From Gordonia zhenghanii (GTDB lineage Bacteria; Actinomycetota; Actinomycetes; Mycobacteriales; Mycobacteriaceae), in NCBI RefSeq assembly GCF_021738965.1, contig NZ_JAKKOQ010000004.1:1-64000 (forward strand): 64,000 nt of DNA, written 5' to 3'. The notes beneath the pieces were generated by a model. It was given only the letters and a program-made list of their open reading frames with translations. It was not told where the DNA came from and did not search any database. Position numbers and translations under genes: made by a program. This document shows positions 27,745 to 36,781 of the stretch, piece by piece; position 1 is the stretch's first letter, and each line of letters begins with the position of its first letter.

Positions 27745-29247
27745 GTGACGGCATACCCTCTGGCTGATTCCGCCCTCGTCGATGCGCTCGGCAATGCCCT
27801 GCGCGCAGCTGACTTCTCGTCGGACGGGATCGACGGACTCCTCGGCGACCAAGCGGGGCAGGCGCTTCTGAACGGGACGTGGTGGCCGGCCCTGCGTGCG
27901 ACCCGCCGAGTCCCCGTGGACAAGCAGGCGCTCGCGACGTTGGTCCGGCTGTTCCTCCTCGGTTCGACGGAACCGGAGTCGGAGGTCGACGCGGCATTCG
28001 CCGGGGTCGCCGTGGATGCGCTCGTCGACGGCGAGGTCCTCGCCCGCGATGAGGACGGGATCCGCGCGCTGCTCGACATCCGGCCGCACGGCAGTGACGA
28101 CTCCGACTATCTGGTCGTCGCCGATCAGGACGCGTCCATGCGGCCCGGAGCCGTTGCCCACGATCATGTGCTCGGGATCGGCGGCGCATCGATGTCGTTG
28201 GCGCAGGCAGTGATTCGCACGCCTGCCGCGCGAGCGCTCGATCTCGGGACCGGCTGCGGTGTTCAGGCGCTCCATATGAACGGCCACTGCGGCGAGATCG
28301 TGGCGACCGACACCAACCCGCGAGCGCTAGCGCTCGCGGCGGCCACCGCACGTCTCAACGGAACGGCCTGGGATCTCCGGGAGGGCAGCCTGTTCGACCC
28401 GGTCGAGGGGGAGAGTTTCGACCTGATCGTGTCCAACCCGCCGTTCGTCGTCGGCACTGGAGCGCAGGATTACATCTATCGAGACTCCGGCATCGTCGGC
28501 GACGGAGTGAGTCGTCAGCTCATCGAGAACGCCGGAACCCATCTGAAGCCGGGCGGCGTCGCCCAGCTGCTCGCCAACTGGATCGTCTACGACGAGGACG
28601 AGTGGGACCACCGGGTCCGCTCGTGGGTCGAGGCGAGCGGGCTCGACGCGTGGGTCGTGCAACGCGAGCTCGCCGACCCGATCTCCTATATCTCGCTATG
28701 GGTCTCGGATGCGGGAGAGTCGTCCGCGGATGCGGCCCGGCGCGGAGCCGACTGGCTCGACTGGTTCGAACGCGAAGGGATCGTCGGCATCGGCATGGGG
28801 TCGGTGACCCTGCGTAAGCCGGTCGAGGACAGGTCGGCCGACGTCGTCATCGAGGAGATCGCTGCGGCAGGCCAGGAGGTCACCGGTTTCGAGGCGCAGG
28901 CCTGGTTCTCCCGCCGCGACTTCCTGCGGACCACGACGGACGACGGTCTGCTGGCAGCTCGGTTACGGACGTCGCCGGTCTTCCTCGAGTCTCAGTCGTT
29001 GCCCGGCGACGACGGTTGGCAGCAAGTCGGTGCTTCGGTCACCCGGCCGGGCGGCCCGGGCGCTGTCCTCGGCGTGGACGAAGTACTCACCGCGCTCATC
29101 GCGGGGTGCCGGGGCGAAGTGCCACTCGGCGCACTGATCACCCTGTTGGCGCAGTTCCACGGCGTCGACGCGGATGCGCTCACGGAAGCAGCGATGCCGA
29201 GCGTTCGCGAGGCGATCGGGCGAGGAATCCTGTTCGTCGTCGAGTGA
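27745..29247 (+). CDS. SAM-dependent methyltransferase with NPPF motif (PrmC/RsmC-like)
   Basis: 500 residues. After a helical N-terminal domain (about 1-150), a Rossmann methyltransferase core has the SAM motif LDLGTGCGVQALHM, the acidic VATDTNPRAL and SNPPF, the motif of N-methyltransferases acting on Gln side chains or exocyclic amines. A further about 200-residue C-terminal domain (WLDWFEREGIVGIGMGSVTL onward) is typical of actinobacterial members and of unknown role. GTG start at 27745. The target (protein, rRNA or tRNA) is not determinable. Confidence 0.85.
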   Translation: MTAYPLADSALVDALGNALRAADFSSDGIDGLLGDQAGQALLNGTWWPALRATRRVPVDKQALATLVRLFLLGSTEPESEVDAAFAGVAVDALVDGEVLARDEDGIRALLDIRPHGSDDSDYLVVADQDASMRPGAVAHDHVLGIGGASMSLAQAVIRTPAARALDLGTGCGVQALHMNGHCGEIVATDTNPRALALAAATARLNGTAWDLREGSLFDPVEGESFDLIVSNPPFVVGTGAQDYIYRDSGIVGDGVSRQLIENAGTHLKPGGVAQLLANWIVYDEDEWDHRVRSWVEASGLDAWVVQRELADPISYISLWVSDAGESSADAARRGADWLDWFEREGIVGIGMGSVTLRKPVEDRSADVVIEEIAAAGQEVTGFEAQAWFSRRDFLRTTTDDGLLAARLRTSPVFLESQSLPGDDGWQQVGASVTRPGGPGAVLGVDEVLTALIAGCRGEVPLGALITLLAQFHGVDADALTEAAMPSVREAIGRGILFVVE

Positions 29248-29267
29248 CAGCGGCTGCAGATGTTTGG

Positions 29268-29334
29268 AAATTCAGGCGGCTCAGGGCCCTCCGAGGGAAT
29301 ATTTCCCTCCGACCCACCTGTCCCGCCTGAATTT
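29268..29334. terminator. nested inverted repeats between convergent genes
   Basis: An outer perfect 12-bp stem, AAATTCAGGCGG (29268-29279) with CCGCCTGAATTT (29323-29334), encloses a perfect inner stem GAGGGAA-TAT-TTCCCTC (29293-29309). It sits in the 106-base gap between the convergent methyltransferase and acyltransferase genes and would terminate both. The two-storey fold is more elaborate than an ordinary terminator. Confidence 0.7.
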
Positions 29335-29353
29335 CTCGGCACCGGACATCCGG

Positions 29354-30016
29354 TCAGCGTCGGGCGTATTCGTCGACGTAGTCGAGGTCGCCGAGCTCCC
29401 GGATCGCTGCCATCAGGCGGTCGGTGCCCGTGCGGACGTCGCGGTCGGGACCGAGGAGGGTCGACGCGTCGACTGGATCGCCGATCTGGACGGTGACACG
29501 GCCGGGGACCACTCGCCGAGTGCCGGGCGGGTTGACCTCGGCGGTTCCGTGGAGTGCGACGGGGACCACTTGTGCTTCGGGCACGCGTGCTGCGACGCGC
29601 ATCGCCCCGGTGTGGCCACGATGAAGACGTGCGTCCGGCGATCGTGTGCCCTCCGGGTAGATCGCCCAGACGTCCCCGCGGTCGAGGACGCGTTCGGCGG
29701 CATCGAGCGCAGCGGCGTCGCCCGAGCGGTCCACCGGAATCTGTCCGGTGCCGCTGACGAAGGCGCGCGAGGCGAGGCCGCGGACGTCGGGCGCGGTGAA
29801 GTATTCGGCCTTGGCGAAGAACGAGAGCCGCCGCCGAATCGCCAGCGGGAGGACGAGAGAGTCGATCTCCGCGAGGTGATTCGCGGCGATGATCACCGGC
29901 CCGTGCCGAGGCACCTTGTCTGCACCGGTCACCACGAGGTCGAGCCGCAGACGCAGAGCCGGACCGAGAAGCACATGCTTGCAGAGCGGATACAGCAGAT
30001 GGGGCGTGGCCGGCAC
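29354..30016 (-). CDS. PlsC-like 1-acylglycerol-3-phosphate acyltransferase family protein
   Basis: 220 residues. The acyltransferase motif HX4D is His47-Asp52 (NHLAEIDS), followed by FFAKAEYF, GQIPVDR and YPEGTRSPD. It transfers an acyl group to a lysophospholipid or related alcohol at the membrane. The GTG at 30016 is chosen from the GGAGG just upstream; the frame continues to 30379 but runs through the divergent regulator. It faces the TetR gene across paired operator-like palindromes. Confidence 0.87.
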   Translation of the reverse strand: MPATPHLLYPLCKHVLLGPALRLRLDLVVTGADKVPRHGPVIIAANHLAEIDSLVLPLAIRRRLSFFAKAEYFTAPDVRGLASRAFVSGTGQIPVDRSGDAAALDAAERVLDRGDVWAIYPEGTRSPDARLHRGHTGAMRVAARVPEAQVVPVALHGTAEVNPPGTRRVVPGRVTVQIGDPVDASTLLGPDRDVRTGTDRLMAAIRELGDLDYVDEYARR

Positions 30017-30042
30017 GAGGCCTCCATGAATCGAGGGAATTG

Positions 30043-30092
30043 GTAGACGGTGTCTACTCGACAGTGTGGGCGAGCCGGTAGACACTGTCAAC
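30043..30092. promoter_or_regulatory. paired operators between acyltransferase and TetR genes
   Basis: GTAGAC-GGT-GTCTAC (30043-30057) is a perfect palindrome. GTAGAC-ACT-GTCAAC (30078-30092) is a near copy that ends one base before the TetR ATG. Their centres are 35 bases apart. They fill the divergent gap, so the regulator probably controls both genes. Predicted from sequence. Confidence 0.65.
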
Positions 30093-30671
30093 ATGGTTGA
30101 GGACACTCGAGTACGTCTCGTCGCGGCCGGTGTCGCGATCGTCGACGAAGGTGGGTTCCGCGACGTCGGGGTGCGGGCCGTCGCGGCTAGGGTCGGCATC
30201 TCCCACGGTGCGCCGCGTCGGTACTTCGCCACGCTCGACGCACTTCTGGCGGCGATAGCCGCCGAAGGCGTCGCGGACCTCGACGCAGTCCTCCGACCGG
30301 CCATCGAAGTCGGTGTCGGGGACGCAGCCGTCGCGTACTGGCGCTTCGCGAATGAGCGGCCCGGAATGTTCGAACTCATCTTTCGTCACGACGTCCTCGA
30401 CGGAGCCGGTGGTCGGCTACGGGAGACTACGGGTACCTGGTTCGGCGCCCTCGCCGATCAGATCGGTGACGTAGAGCAAGCGCTGACCTGCTGGTCGGCC
30501 GTGCACGGCCTATGCGTGCTCGCGGCGACGCGGGTTCCGGACGCAGTCGGGGTGGTGGTCGACGAAGCGACCGTGCGGCGCGTGGCCGAGCGCAGCACGG
30601 GGGTCTCGACTCCGCTCGACCAGCGGAGGACCCGCCTCGACCAGCGCAGCGGCTCAGGAAACAGCGTCTAG
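30093..30671 (+). CDS. TetR-family regulator with a repeat-derived C-terminal tail
   Basis: 192 residues; helix-turn-helix at about 24-50 (VRAVAARVGISHGAPRRYF). The body is compact and ends near the VRRVAERS helix. The last about 20 residues (from GVSTPLDQRR on) are encoded by a copy of the dispersed GGTCGAGCGGAGTCGAGAC repeat at 30602-30646, so the natural stop has probably been displaced. The end overlaps the convergent PLP-enzyme gene by 18 bases. It probably controls the acyltransferase. ATG 30093 preferred over an upstream in-frame start at 30066 that would run through the operator. Confidence 0.85.
   Translation: MVEDTRVRLVAAGVAIVDEGGFRDVGVRAVAARVGISHGAPRRYFATLDALLAAIAAEGVADLDAVLRPAIEVGVGDAAVAYWRFANERPGMFELIFRHDVLDGAGGRLRETTGTWFGALADQIGDVEQALTCWSAVHGLCVLAATRVPDAVGVVVDEATVRRVAERSTGVSTPLDQRRTRLDQRSGSGNSV
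30602..30646. repeat. dispersed repeat inside the 3' end of a TetR gene
   Basis: One full copy of the repeat family (30602-30624, opposite orientation to the copy at 10105) is followed by a partial copy, CCTCGACCAGCG (30635-30646). Both lie within the TetR reading frame and just short of the convergent gene's stop. Confidence 0.8.
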
Positions 30672-31919
30672 CGCGGCGGAGAGGTCGGCGCGGAGGTCGG
30701 CGACGTCTTCCAGGCCGACCGAGAAGCGGAGGTGGCCGTACTTCCGGAAGCCCTCCGGGTACGCGGCGACGCGCGGACCCGTGGTTCCCACGTGGACGAT
30801 CAGCGACTCGTCGTGGCCGACGGAGACCGCCGACGTGATCACGCGCAAGGCGGCGACGAAGCGGTTCTGCAGGTCCGGGTCGCCCGTCAACGCGAAGGAC
30901 ATGATCCCGCCGAAGCCCGCGTCCGGGCCCGCGACTCCGCCGAACTGACGGACCGCGACCTCGTGCTGCGGATGCGACTCGAGTCCCGGGTACGCGACGT
31001 AGGCGATTCGCTCATCAGCCTCCAGGAACCGGGCCAGTTCGAGTGCCGACGCCTGGTGCTGCCGAAGTCGCAGCGGCAAGGTCACCGAACCGCGCATGAT
31101 CAGCCATGCGTTGAACGGTGAGATGACCCCGCCGACGTCCACCATGGCCTCGGACCGGATCGGCTCGACGGCGTCGGCGCGGCCGACGACGGCGCCGCCC
31201 ATCGCGTCGCCGTGACCGTTGATGTACTTCGTCAGCGAATGCACGACGAGGTCGGCTCCGTGATCGAGCGGACGAAACAACGGCGGGGGAGTGAACGTCG
31301 AGTCGACGACGAGCAGCGCGTCGCCCGCATGCGCGATCTCTGCGAGCGCGGCGATGTCGGAGACCTTGGTCGTCGGGTTCGCGATCACCTCGGTGACGAT
31401 CAGTCGGGTGTTCGGGCGCATCGCCCCGCGCACCGCGTCGAGGTCGGCGATGTCGACGAACGTGGCCTCGATCCCGTACTTGCGCGGGAGCAGCGAGGTC
31501 CACAGCTTGTACGTCGCCTCATAGGTCGCATCGGCGACGACCACGTGGTCGCCGACCGACACATGCCCGAAGAACACGGCGTGCAGAGCGGCGACACCGG
31601 ACGCCAGGGCGACGGCGTCCTCACCGCGGTCGAGCGCCGCCAACTTGTTCTGCAGCGCGATCTGATTGACGCCGGTGTTGCGGGTATAGGTCAGATGCTC
31701 GGGATTGGACCAGTCCATCGTGGACGGATCCTCAGGGAGCCGGTACGAGTTGGCCATCGTGATCGGCACCCGGATCGCGGAGCCCTCCGCATCGGAACCG
31801 GGCGCATGGTTGCCGCCGTGGACACTCCACGTCTGTTCGCCGACGGTCGACGGATCGCGCCGGTCGGGTCGTTGATTCCCCGGTTGTTGATTCCTGTCGG
31901 ATTGTTGATGCGCTGTCAT
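30654..31919 (-). CDS. trans-sulfuration-family PLP enzyme (cystathionine gamma-synthase/lyase type)
   Basis: 421 residues. The PLP lysine lies in HSLTKYINGHGDAMGG; other family text includes YTRNTGVNQIALQNKLAALDRGED, ALASGVAA, DSTFTPPPLFRPLDHGADLV and YPGLESHPQH. These enzymes act on cystathionine, O-acyl-homoserine or methionine. The N-terminal about 40 residues are Gln/Asn/Arg-rich and unusual. The ATG overlaps the stop of the OpgC-like gene (ATGA). The precise reaction is not resolvable. Confidence 0.87.
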   Translation of the reverse strand: MTAHQQSDRNQQPGNQRPDRRDPSTVGEQTWSVHGGNHAPGSDAEGSAIRVPITMANSYRLPEDPSTMDWSNPEHLTYTRNTGVNQIALQNKLAALDRGEDAVALASGVAALHAVFFGHVSVGDHVVVADATYEATYKLWTSLLPRKYGIEATFVDIADLDAVRGAMRPNTRLIVTEVIANPTTKVSDIAALAEIAHAGDALLVVDSTFTPPPLFRPLDHGADLVVHSLTKYINGHGDAMGGAVVGRADAVEPIRSEAMVDVGGVISPFNAWLIMRGSVTLPLRLRQHQASALELARFLEADERIAYVAYPGLESHPQHEVAVRQFGGVAGPDAGFGGIMSFALTGDPDLQNRFVAALRVITSAVSVGHDESLIVHVGTTGPRVAAYPEGFRKYGHLRFSVGLEDVADLRADLSAALDAVS

Positions 31920-33046
31920 GACACCCTCTCTGCTCGCCGAACCCGGGTCGACGCTGCGTGCGCGGCCCGGACGGGCAGTCGGTGCAGCTTGTCGATCCCG
32001 AATCGGGTGCGGGCCTCGGCCCACGCCCAACACACCGCGTAGACGCCGAGAGCCAGCCCGACGGCGAGGCCCTGCGACCACGGGCGCTCGATCAGCACCG
32101 CGGGAATCGTCAGGAGGCACGTCGCCTGGATGACGTAGGCGTCGAGGCTGCGGGCGCCGGTCGAGACCAGCGGACGCAGCACGTCGCGACGAGTCCAGCG
32201 TAGGACTCGGGTCAGCACGCCGTACAAGGTGGTCATGACGAGAAAGGCGACGACGACCCGGATCGGGCCGAGGCGCACCTTGTCGATCAGGAACTCGGCG
32301 TCGGGCAGGACGTCGGGGGACCGAATCACGTCTTCGATGGTGAACGCGACCGCCACCGACACCGCGATCAGCACGGGGAGCGCGTTGTCGATGCGCTCAG
32401 GCATCCGCCACGTCTCCCACTGCCAGCCGACGACGAGGGCCAGCATGAAGACGATCTGCCACGCCGCCCAGTTCTGGATGCCGTACCAGTCGGGCGCCGA
32501 GTGGATCATCATCCAGGAGGCAGGCCACAGGTGGCTGGCCACGTACAGCGCGATCGACGCCGCGGCGACGACCGGCCACAGTCCGCGCACCAGCAGCGCG
32601 ATTGCTCCGACCGCTATCACCATCATGATCAGGTACATGAGCAGGATGTTTCCGCCGCTCGGCAGGTACCGAAGGGTCAACGCCCACTCGATCTTCGACC
32701 CGACGTCGGGGCGGTACGGCAGCACCGCGATCTCGCGGAACTCACGGCCGGTCATCGCCGATGCCACCCAGACGGCGATCAATCCGATCACCGCCTGGCA
32801 CACGTAGAGCACCGCGATCCGCTGGGCCAGGCGAGTCAGGCTGTAGCGCAACGAGAATCGCTGCGTCCACCGTCGGTGGACGATGCCGAGAACGAGTCCG
32901 GACAGCAACACGAACGCACTCATCCCGTCCATGTACGGGAATGAGTGCGTCGGCTCAGCAGCCCAGGTGCCGTCGGCGAAGTGAAGACTGACCATGCTCC
33001 AGATGGCCAAGCCTCGCAACGCATCGATCGCGAGGTCGCGCCTCAC
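31916..33046 (-). CDS. OpgC/acyltransferase-3-like integral membrane protein
   Basis: A 376-residue protein with about ten transmembrane helices. It starts RRDLAIDALRGLAIWSMVSLHF, the signature opening of OpgC and acyltransferase-3 proteins, which move acyl or succinyl groups onto glycans at the membrane. GTG start at 33046. It is overlapped at its stop by the PLP enzyme and is 46 bases downstream of fadD15 on the same strand. The modified glycan is unknown. Confidence 0.8.
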   Translation of the reverse strand: MRRDLAIDALRGLAIWSMVSLHFADGTWAAEPTHSFPYMDGMSAFVLLSGLVLGIVHRRWTQRFSLRYSLTRLAQRIAVLYVCQAVIGLIAVWVASAMTGREFREIAVLPYRPDVGSKIEWALTLRYLPSGGNILLMYLIMMVIAVGAIALLVRGLWPVVAAASIALYVASHLWPASWMMIHSAPDWYGIQNWAAWQIVFMLALVVGWQWETWRMPERIDNALPVLIAVSVAVAFTIEDVIRSPDVLPDAEFLIDKVRLGPIRVVVAFLVMTTLYGVLTRVLRWTRRDVLRPLVSTGARSLDAYVIQATCLLTIPAVLIERPWSQGLAVGLALGVYAVCWAWAEARTRFGIDKLHRLPVRAAHAASTRVRRAERVS

Positions 33047-33092
33047 CGGACGGTGGAGCGTGACCCCGCGAACGGTGTCAGATCAGATCGAT

Positions 33093-34883
33093 TCACGTGT
33101 ACAGGTCGGCGATCGCCTGCTTGTACGAGTCATGGATGACGTTGCGCTTGAGTTTCATCGTCGGTGTCAGTTCACCGCTCTCGATCGTGAAGTCGGTGTC
33201 GAGCACCGAGTACTTCTTGATCGCCTCCGCGTTGGAGACCTTCGAATTCGCCTCGGCGACAGCGGCGTCCAACTCGGCGCGGACGTCGGCGTTGCTCGTC
33301 AGCTCCGACAGCGGGGTCGACGCGGGGAGGCCGTGACGCTCCAACCACCCGGGGAGTGCTTCCGGGTCGAGAGTGATGAGCGCTGCGATGAACGGCTTCT
33401 TGTCGCCGACGACGAGGCACTGGCTCACCAGCGGGTGCGCGCGGATCGAGTCCTCGAGCTGTGCCGGCGAGACGTTCTTGCCGCCCGCGGTGACGATCAG
33501 CTCCTTCTTGCGGCCGGTGATGAACAGGTAGCCGTCCTCGAGACGTCCGATGTCGCCGGTGTGGAACCAGCCGTCGCGGATGGAGTCGGCGGTGGCCTGC
33601 TCGTTCTGCCAATAGCCGGAGAACACCATTCCGCCGCGCAGCAGGATCTCGCCGTCCTCGGCGATCTTGATCGTCACGCCGGGCACCGGTCGGCCCACGG
33701 AGCCGATGCGGCTGTGCTCCTCGTTGTTGGCGGTGACCGCTGCCGTGGTCTCCGACAGTCCGTAGCCCTCGTACACGGGGATGCCTGCGCCGCGGAAGAA
33801 GTGGCCGAGGCGGTCGCCGAGCGCCGCGCCGCCTGCGATCGCGCCCTCGCACTCGCCGCCGAGCGCGTCACGAAGCTTGGTGTAGACGAGCTTGTCGAAG
33901 ACCGCGTGCTTGATCTTGAGCGCCAGTCCCGCGCTTCCCGACTCGGTGGCCCGGCTGTACGCGATCGACGTGTCGACGGCCTTGGCGAAGATCGCGCCCT
34001 TGCCGCCGTCGATCGCTTTCTGCTCGGCCGAGTTGTACACCTTCTCGAACACGCGCGGCACCGACAGGACGTAGCTCGGCTTGAACACGCCGAGGTCGGC
34101 GACGAGATTCGGAATGTCGTTGGTGTGTCCGAGGATGACCCCGTTCTCGACACAGCCGACGGCGACGACGCGGGCGAAGACGTGGGCCAGCGGCAGGAAC
34201 AGGAGCGTCGACTTGCCCTCCTGCAGACCGCTGCCGACGGCCTCTGCCGTCGCGACGACTTCCTCGAGGAAGTTCTGGTGCGTCAGTACGACGCCCTTGG
34301 GCCGGCCGGTGGTGCCCGACGTGTAGATCAGGGTCGCGGCGTCGGCGGCTTTCGCGTTCGCCTCGCGCTCGTCGAGCGTGGACGACGGAATGTCGGCTCC
34401 GCGCTTGCGCAGCGAGTTCAGTGCGCCGTCTTCGATGACAAGGGTCTCACGCAGTTCGGGCGCCGCGGCGATCACTTCTTGGTGCCTACTGCGGTGACCT
34501 GCGTTCTCCACGATCAGAATCGACGAGCCGGAGTCGGTGAGGATCCACTCGACCTGATCGGGCGACGACGTCTCGTAGATGGCGACCGTCGTGGCGCCGG
34601 TGCGCCAGATCGCGTAGTCGATGACGCTCCACTCGTACCGTGTGCCCGACAGCAGTGCGATCCGATCGCCGGGCTTGGCCCCCGCTGCGATCAGGCCTTT
34701 CGCGATCTCGTCGACCTCGTCGGCGAACTGGGATGCGGTCACGGTTACCCAGTTGCCCGCGTCGGTGCGGCGCTTGAACAGCGGCAGCGTGGGACGCTGC
34801 GAGCGGTACTCCTGCAGCTTGGTGATCGTCGTCGTGTTCGGGTCGACGGTGGCGATGGAGGGAGTGGCGTACTCCTGCATCAT
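33093..34883 (-). CDS. fadD15: long-chain fatty acid-CoA ligase (FadD15-like)
   Basis: A 596-residue acyl-CoA synthetase of the long-chain type: YTSGTTGRPKGVVLTH, GYGLSETTAAV, GWFHTGDIGRLEDGYL, TGRKKELIVTAGGKNVSP, and the C-terminal TPTMKLKRN with the catalytic lysine. It activates long-chain fatty acids for lipid synthesis or degradation. ATG at 34883 with AAGGGG upstream. Name by resemblance to mycobacterial FadD15. Confidence 0.9.
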   Translation of the reverse strand: MMQEYATPSIATVDPNTTTITKLQEYRSQRPTLPLFKRRTDAGNWVTVTASQFADEVDEIAKGLIAAGAKPGDRIALLSGTRYEWSVIDYAIWRTGATTVAIYETSSPDQVEWILTDSGSSILIVENAGHRSRHQEVIAAAPELRETLVIEDGALNSLRKRGADIPSSTLDEREANAKAADAATLIYTSGTTGRPKGVVLTHQNFLEEVVATAEAVGSGLQEGKSTLLFLPLAHVFARVVAVGCVENGVILGHTNDIPNLVADLGVFKPSYVLSVPRVFEKVYNSAEQKAIDGGKGAIFAKAVDTSIAYSRATESGSAGLALKIKHAVFDKLVYTKLRDALGGECEGAIAGGAALGDRLGHFFRGAGIPVYEGYGLSETTAAVTANNEEHSRIGSVGRPVPGVTIKIAEDGEILLRGGMVFSGYWQNEQATADSIRDGWFHTGDIGRLEDGYLFITGRKKELIVTAGGKNVSPAQLEDSIRAHPLVSQCLVVGDKKPFIAALITLDPEALPGWLERHGLPASTPLSELTSNADVRAELDAAVAEANSKVSNAEAIKKYSVLDTDFTIESGELTPTMKLKRNVIHDSYKQAIADLYT

Positions 34884-34999
34884 GAATCCCCTTCGGCGGA
34901 AATGCGCAACTCAGACGGCGCTGGATATGTGAGTCGCACAGTACCGTAGACAGAGGTGAGGGGTGTCACAGGCCTAATTCGGGGTAGCATCTATAGGCG

Positions 35000-36757
35000 A
35001 TGACTACCGAAAACCCTGATTCTGCCGCTTCCGATTCCACCAGCGGTTCCACCCCGGTCCCCACGTTCGACGACTTCGGTATCGACGACCGTGTGCGTGC
35101 GGCAATCGATGAGGTCGGATACGAGACCCCGTCGCCGATCCAGGCGGCGACCATTCCACCCCTGATGAACGGGCGTGACGTCGTCGGTCTGGCCCAGACC
35201 GGCACCGGTAAGACCGCGGCGTTCGCGATCCCGGTCCTGTCGAATCTCGACACGTCCGCCCGTAAGCCGCAGGCCCTCATCCTGGCGCCGACGCGCGAAC
35301 TCGCCCTCCAGGTCTCGGAGGCGTTCGCCCGCTATGCGAGCAAGATGCCCGAGGTCAAAGTCCTGCCGATCTACGGCGGACAGAGCTACGGCGTCCAACT
35401 CGCGGGGCTCCGGCGTGGCGCTCAGGTGATCGTCGGAACGCCCGGCCGCGTGATCGACCACCTGGACAAGGGGACTCTGGACCTGTCCCAGCTCGAGTTC
35501 CTGGTGCTCGACGAGGCCGACGAGATGCTCACCATGGGCTTCGCCGAAGACGTGGAGCGCATCCTTGCGGACACTCCCGACCGCAAGCAGGTCGCGCTGT
35601 TCTCGGCGACGATGCCCGCGTCTATCGGTCGCCTTGCTCGCAAGTACCTCAACGACCCGCAAGAGGTCACGGTCAAGGCGAAGACCGGTACCGCGCAGAA
35701 CATCACGCAGAAGTACCTGCAGGTCTCGCACCACCGGAAGCTCGACGCGCTGACCCGCATCCTCGAGGTCGAGCAGTTCGACGGGATGATCCTGTTCGTG
35801 CGCACCAAATCGGCGACCGAAGAGCTCGCCGAGAAGCTGCGCTCGCGTGGACTGTCGGCGCAGGCGATCAACGGCGACATGGTGCAGGCGCAGCGTGAGC
35901 GCACCATCAACCAGCTCAAGGACGGTTCGCTCGACATCCTGGTCGCGACCGACGTGGCCGCCCGCGGTCTCGACGTCGACCGGATCTCGCATGTCGTCAA
36001 CTACGACATCCCGCACGACGTCGAGTCGTATGTGCACCGCATCGGACGTACCGGCCGTGCCGGACGATCGGGAATCGCGTTGCTGTTCGTCTCCCCGCGG
36101 GAACGCCATCTACTGCGGTCGATCGAACGGCATACGCGCCAGCAGCTCGAGGAGATGGACCTCCCCAGCGTCGACGATGTGAACGCTCAGCGCGTGGTCA
36201 AGTTCGCGGACTCGATCACGGCGAATCTCGGATCGGACCATCTCGACATGTTCCGCGGCCTGGTGGAGAACTACGCCCGCGAGAACGACGTCACGATGGC
36301 CGACATCGCCGCCGCACTCGCGCTCGAGTCCCGCGACGGAGCCTTCCTGATGGCTCCGGACCCGCCGGCCAGCCAGCGTCGTGACCGTCCCGAACGCGAG
36401 CAGCGTGATCGTGCCCCGCGCGGAGGCGGCGGTCAGTTCGCGACGTACCGCATCGCGGTCGGTCGCAAGCACAAGGTGTCGCCGGGCGCCATCGTCGGAG
36501 CCATCGCGAACGAGGGCGGGCTGACGCGCGGAGACTTCGGCAACATCAGCATCCGCGACGACTTCTCGCTCGTCGAGCTCCCGAACGATCTCGACGCGGC
36601 CACCCTCAACCTGCTCAAGCACACGCGGATCGGCAAGACCCCGATCGACATCCGCGTCGACATGGGTGCGCCGCGGGGCCGCGGAGGCCAGAAGTACAAC
36701 AAGCGCGACGGCTACAACAAGCGTTCGCCGCGGGTCGCGGGTCGCGGTCGGGGTTAG
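35000..36757 (+). CDS. deaD: DEAD-box RNA helicase (DeaD/CsdA)
   Basis: 585 residues: Q motif TPSPIQAATIP, Walker A AQTGTGKT, PTRELALQ, DEAD box LVLDEADEML, SAT, DVAARGLDVDRISHVVNYD and HRIGRTGRAGRSG, then a linker and a C-terminal DbpA-type RNA-binding domain (RIAVGRKHKVSPGAIVGAI) ending in a basic RGG-like tail. It remodels RNA in ribosome assembly, decay and cold adaptation. ATG at 35000. Confidence 0.94.
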   Translation: MTTENPDSAASDSTSGSTPVPTFDDFGIDDRVRAAIDEVGYETPSPIQAATIPPLMNGRDVVGLAQTGTGKTAAFAIPVLSNLDTSARKPQALILAPTRELALQVSEAFARYASKMPEVKVLPIYGGQSYGVQLAGLRRGAQVIVGTPGRVIDHLDKGTLDLSQLEFLVLDEADEMLTMGFAEDVERILADTPDRKQVALFSATMPASIGRLARKYLNDPQEVTVKAKTGTAQNITQKYLQVSHHRKLDALTRILEVEQFDGMILFVRTKSATEELAEKLRSRGLSAQAINGDMVQAQRERTINQLKDGSLDILVATDVAARGLDVDRISHVVNYDIPHDVESYVHRIGRTGRAGRSGIALLFVSPRERHLLRSIERHTRQQLEEMDLPSVDDVNAQRVVKFADSITANLGSDHLDMFRGLVENYARENDVTMADIAAALALESRDGAFLMAPDPPASQRRDRPEREQRDRAPRGGGGQFATYRIAVGRKHKVSPGAIVGAIANEGGLTRGDFGNISIRDDFSLVELPNDLDAATLNLLKHTRIGKTPIDIRVDMGAPRGRGGQKYNKRDGYNKRSPRVAGRGRG

Positions 36758-36781
36758 TCCCGAGCGGCCTCGTCGGGGTCG

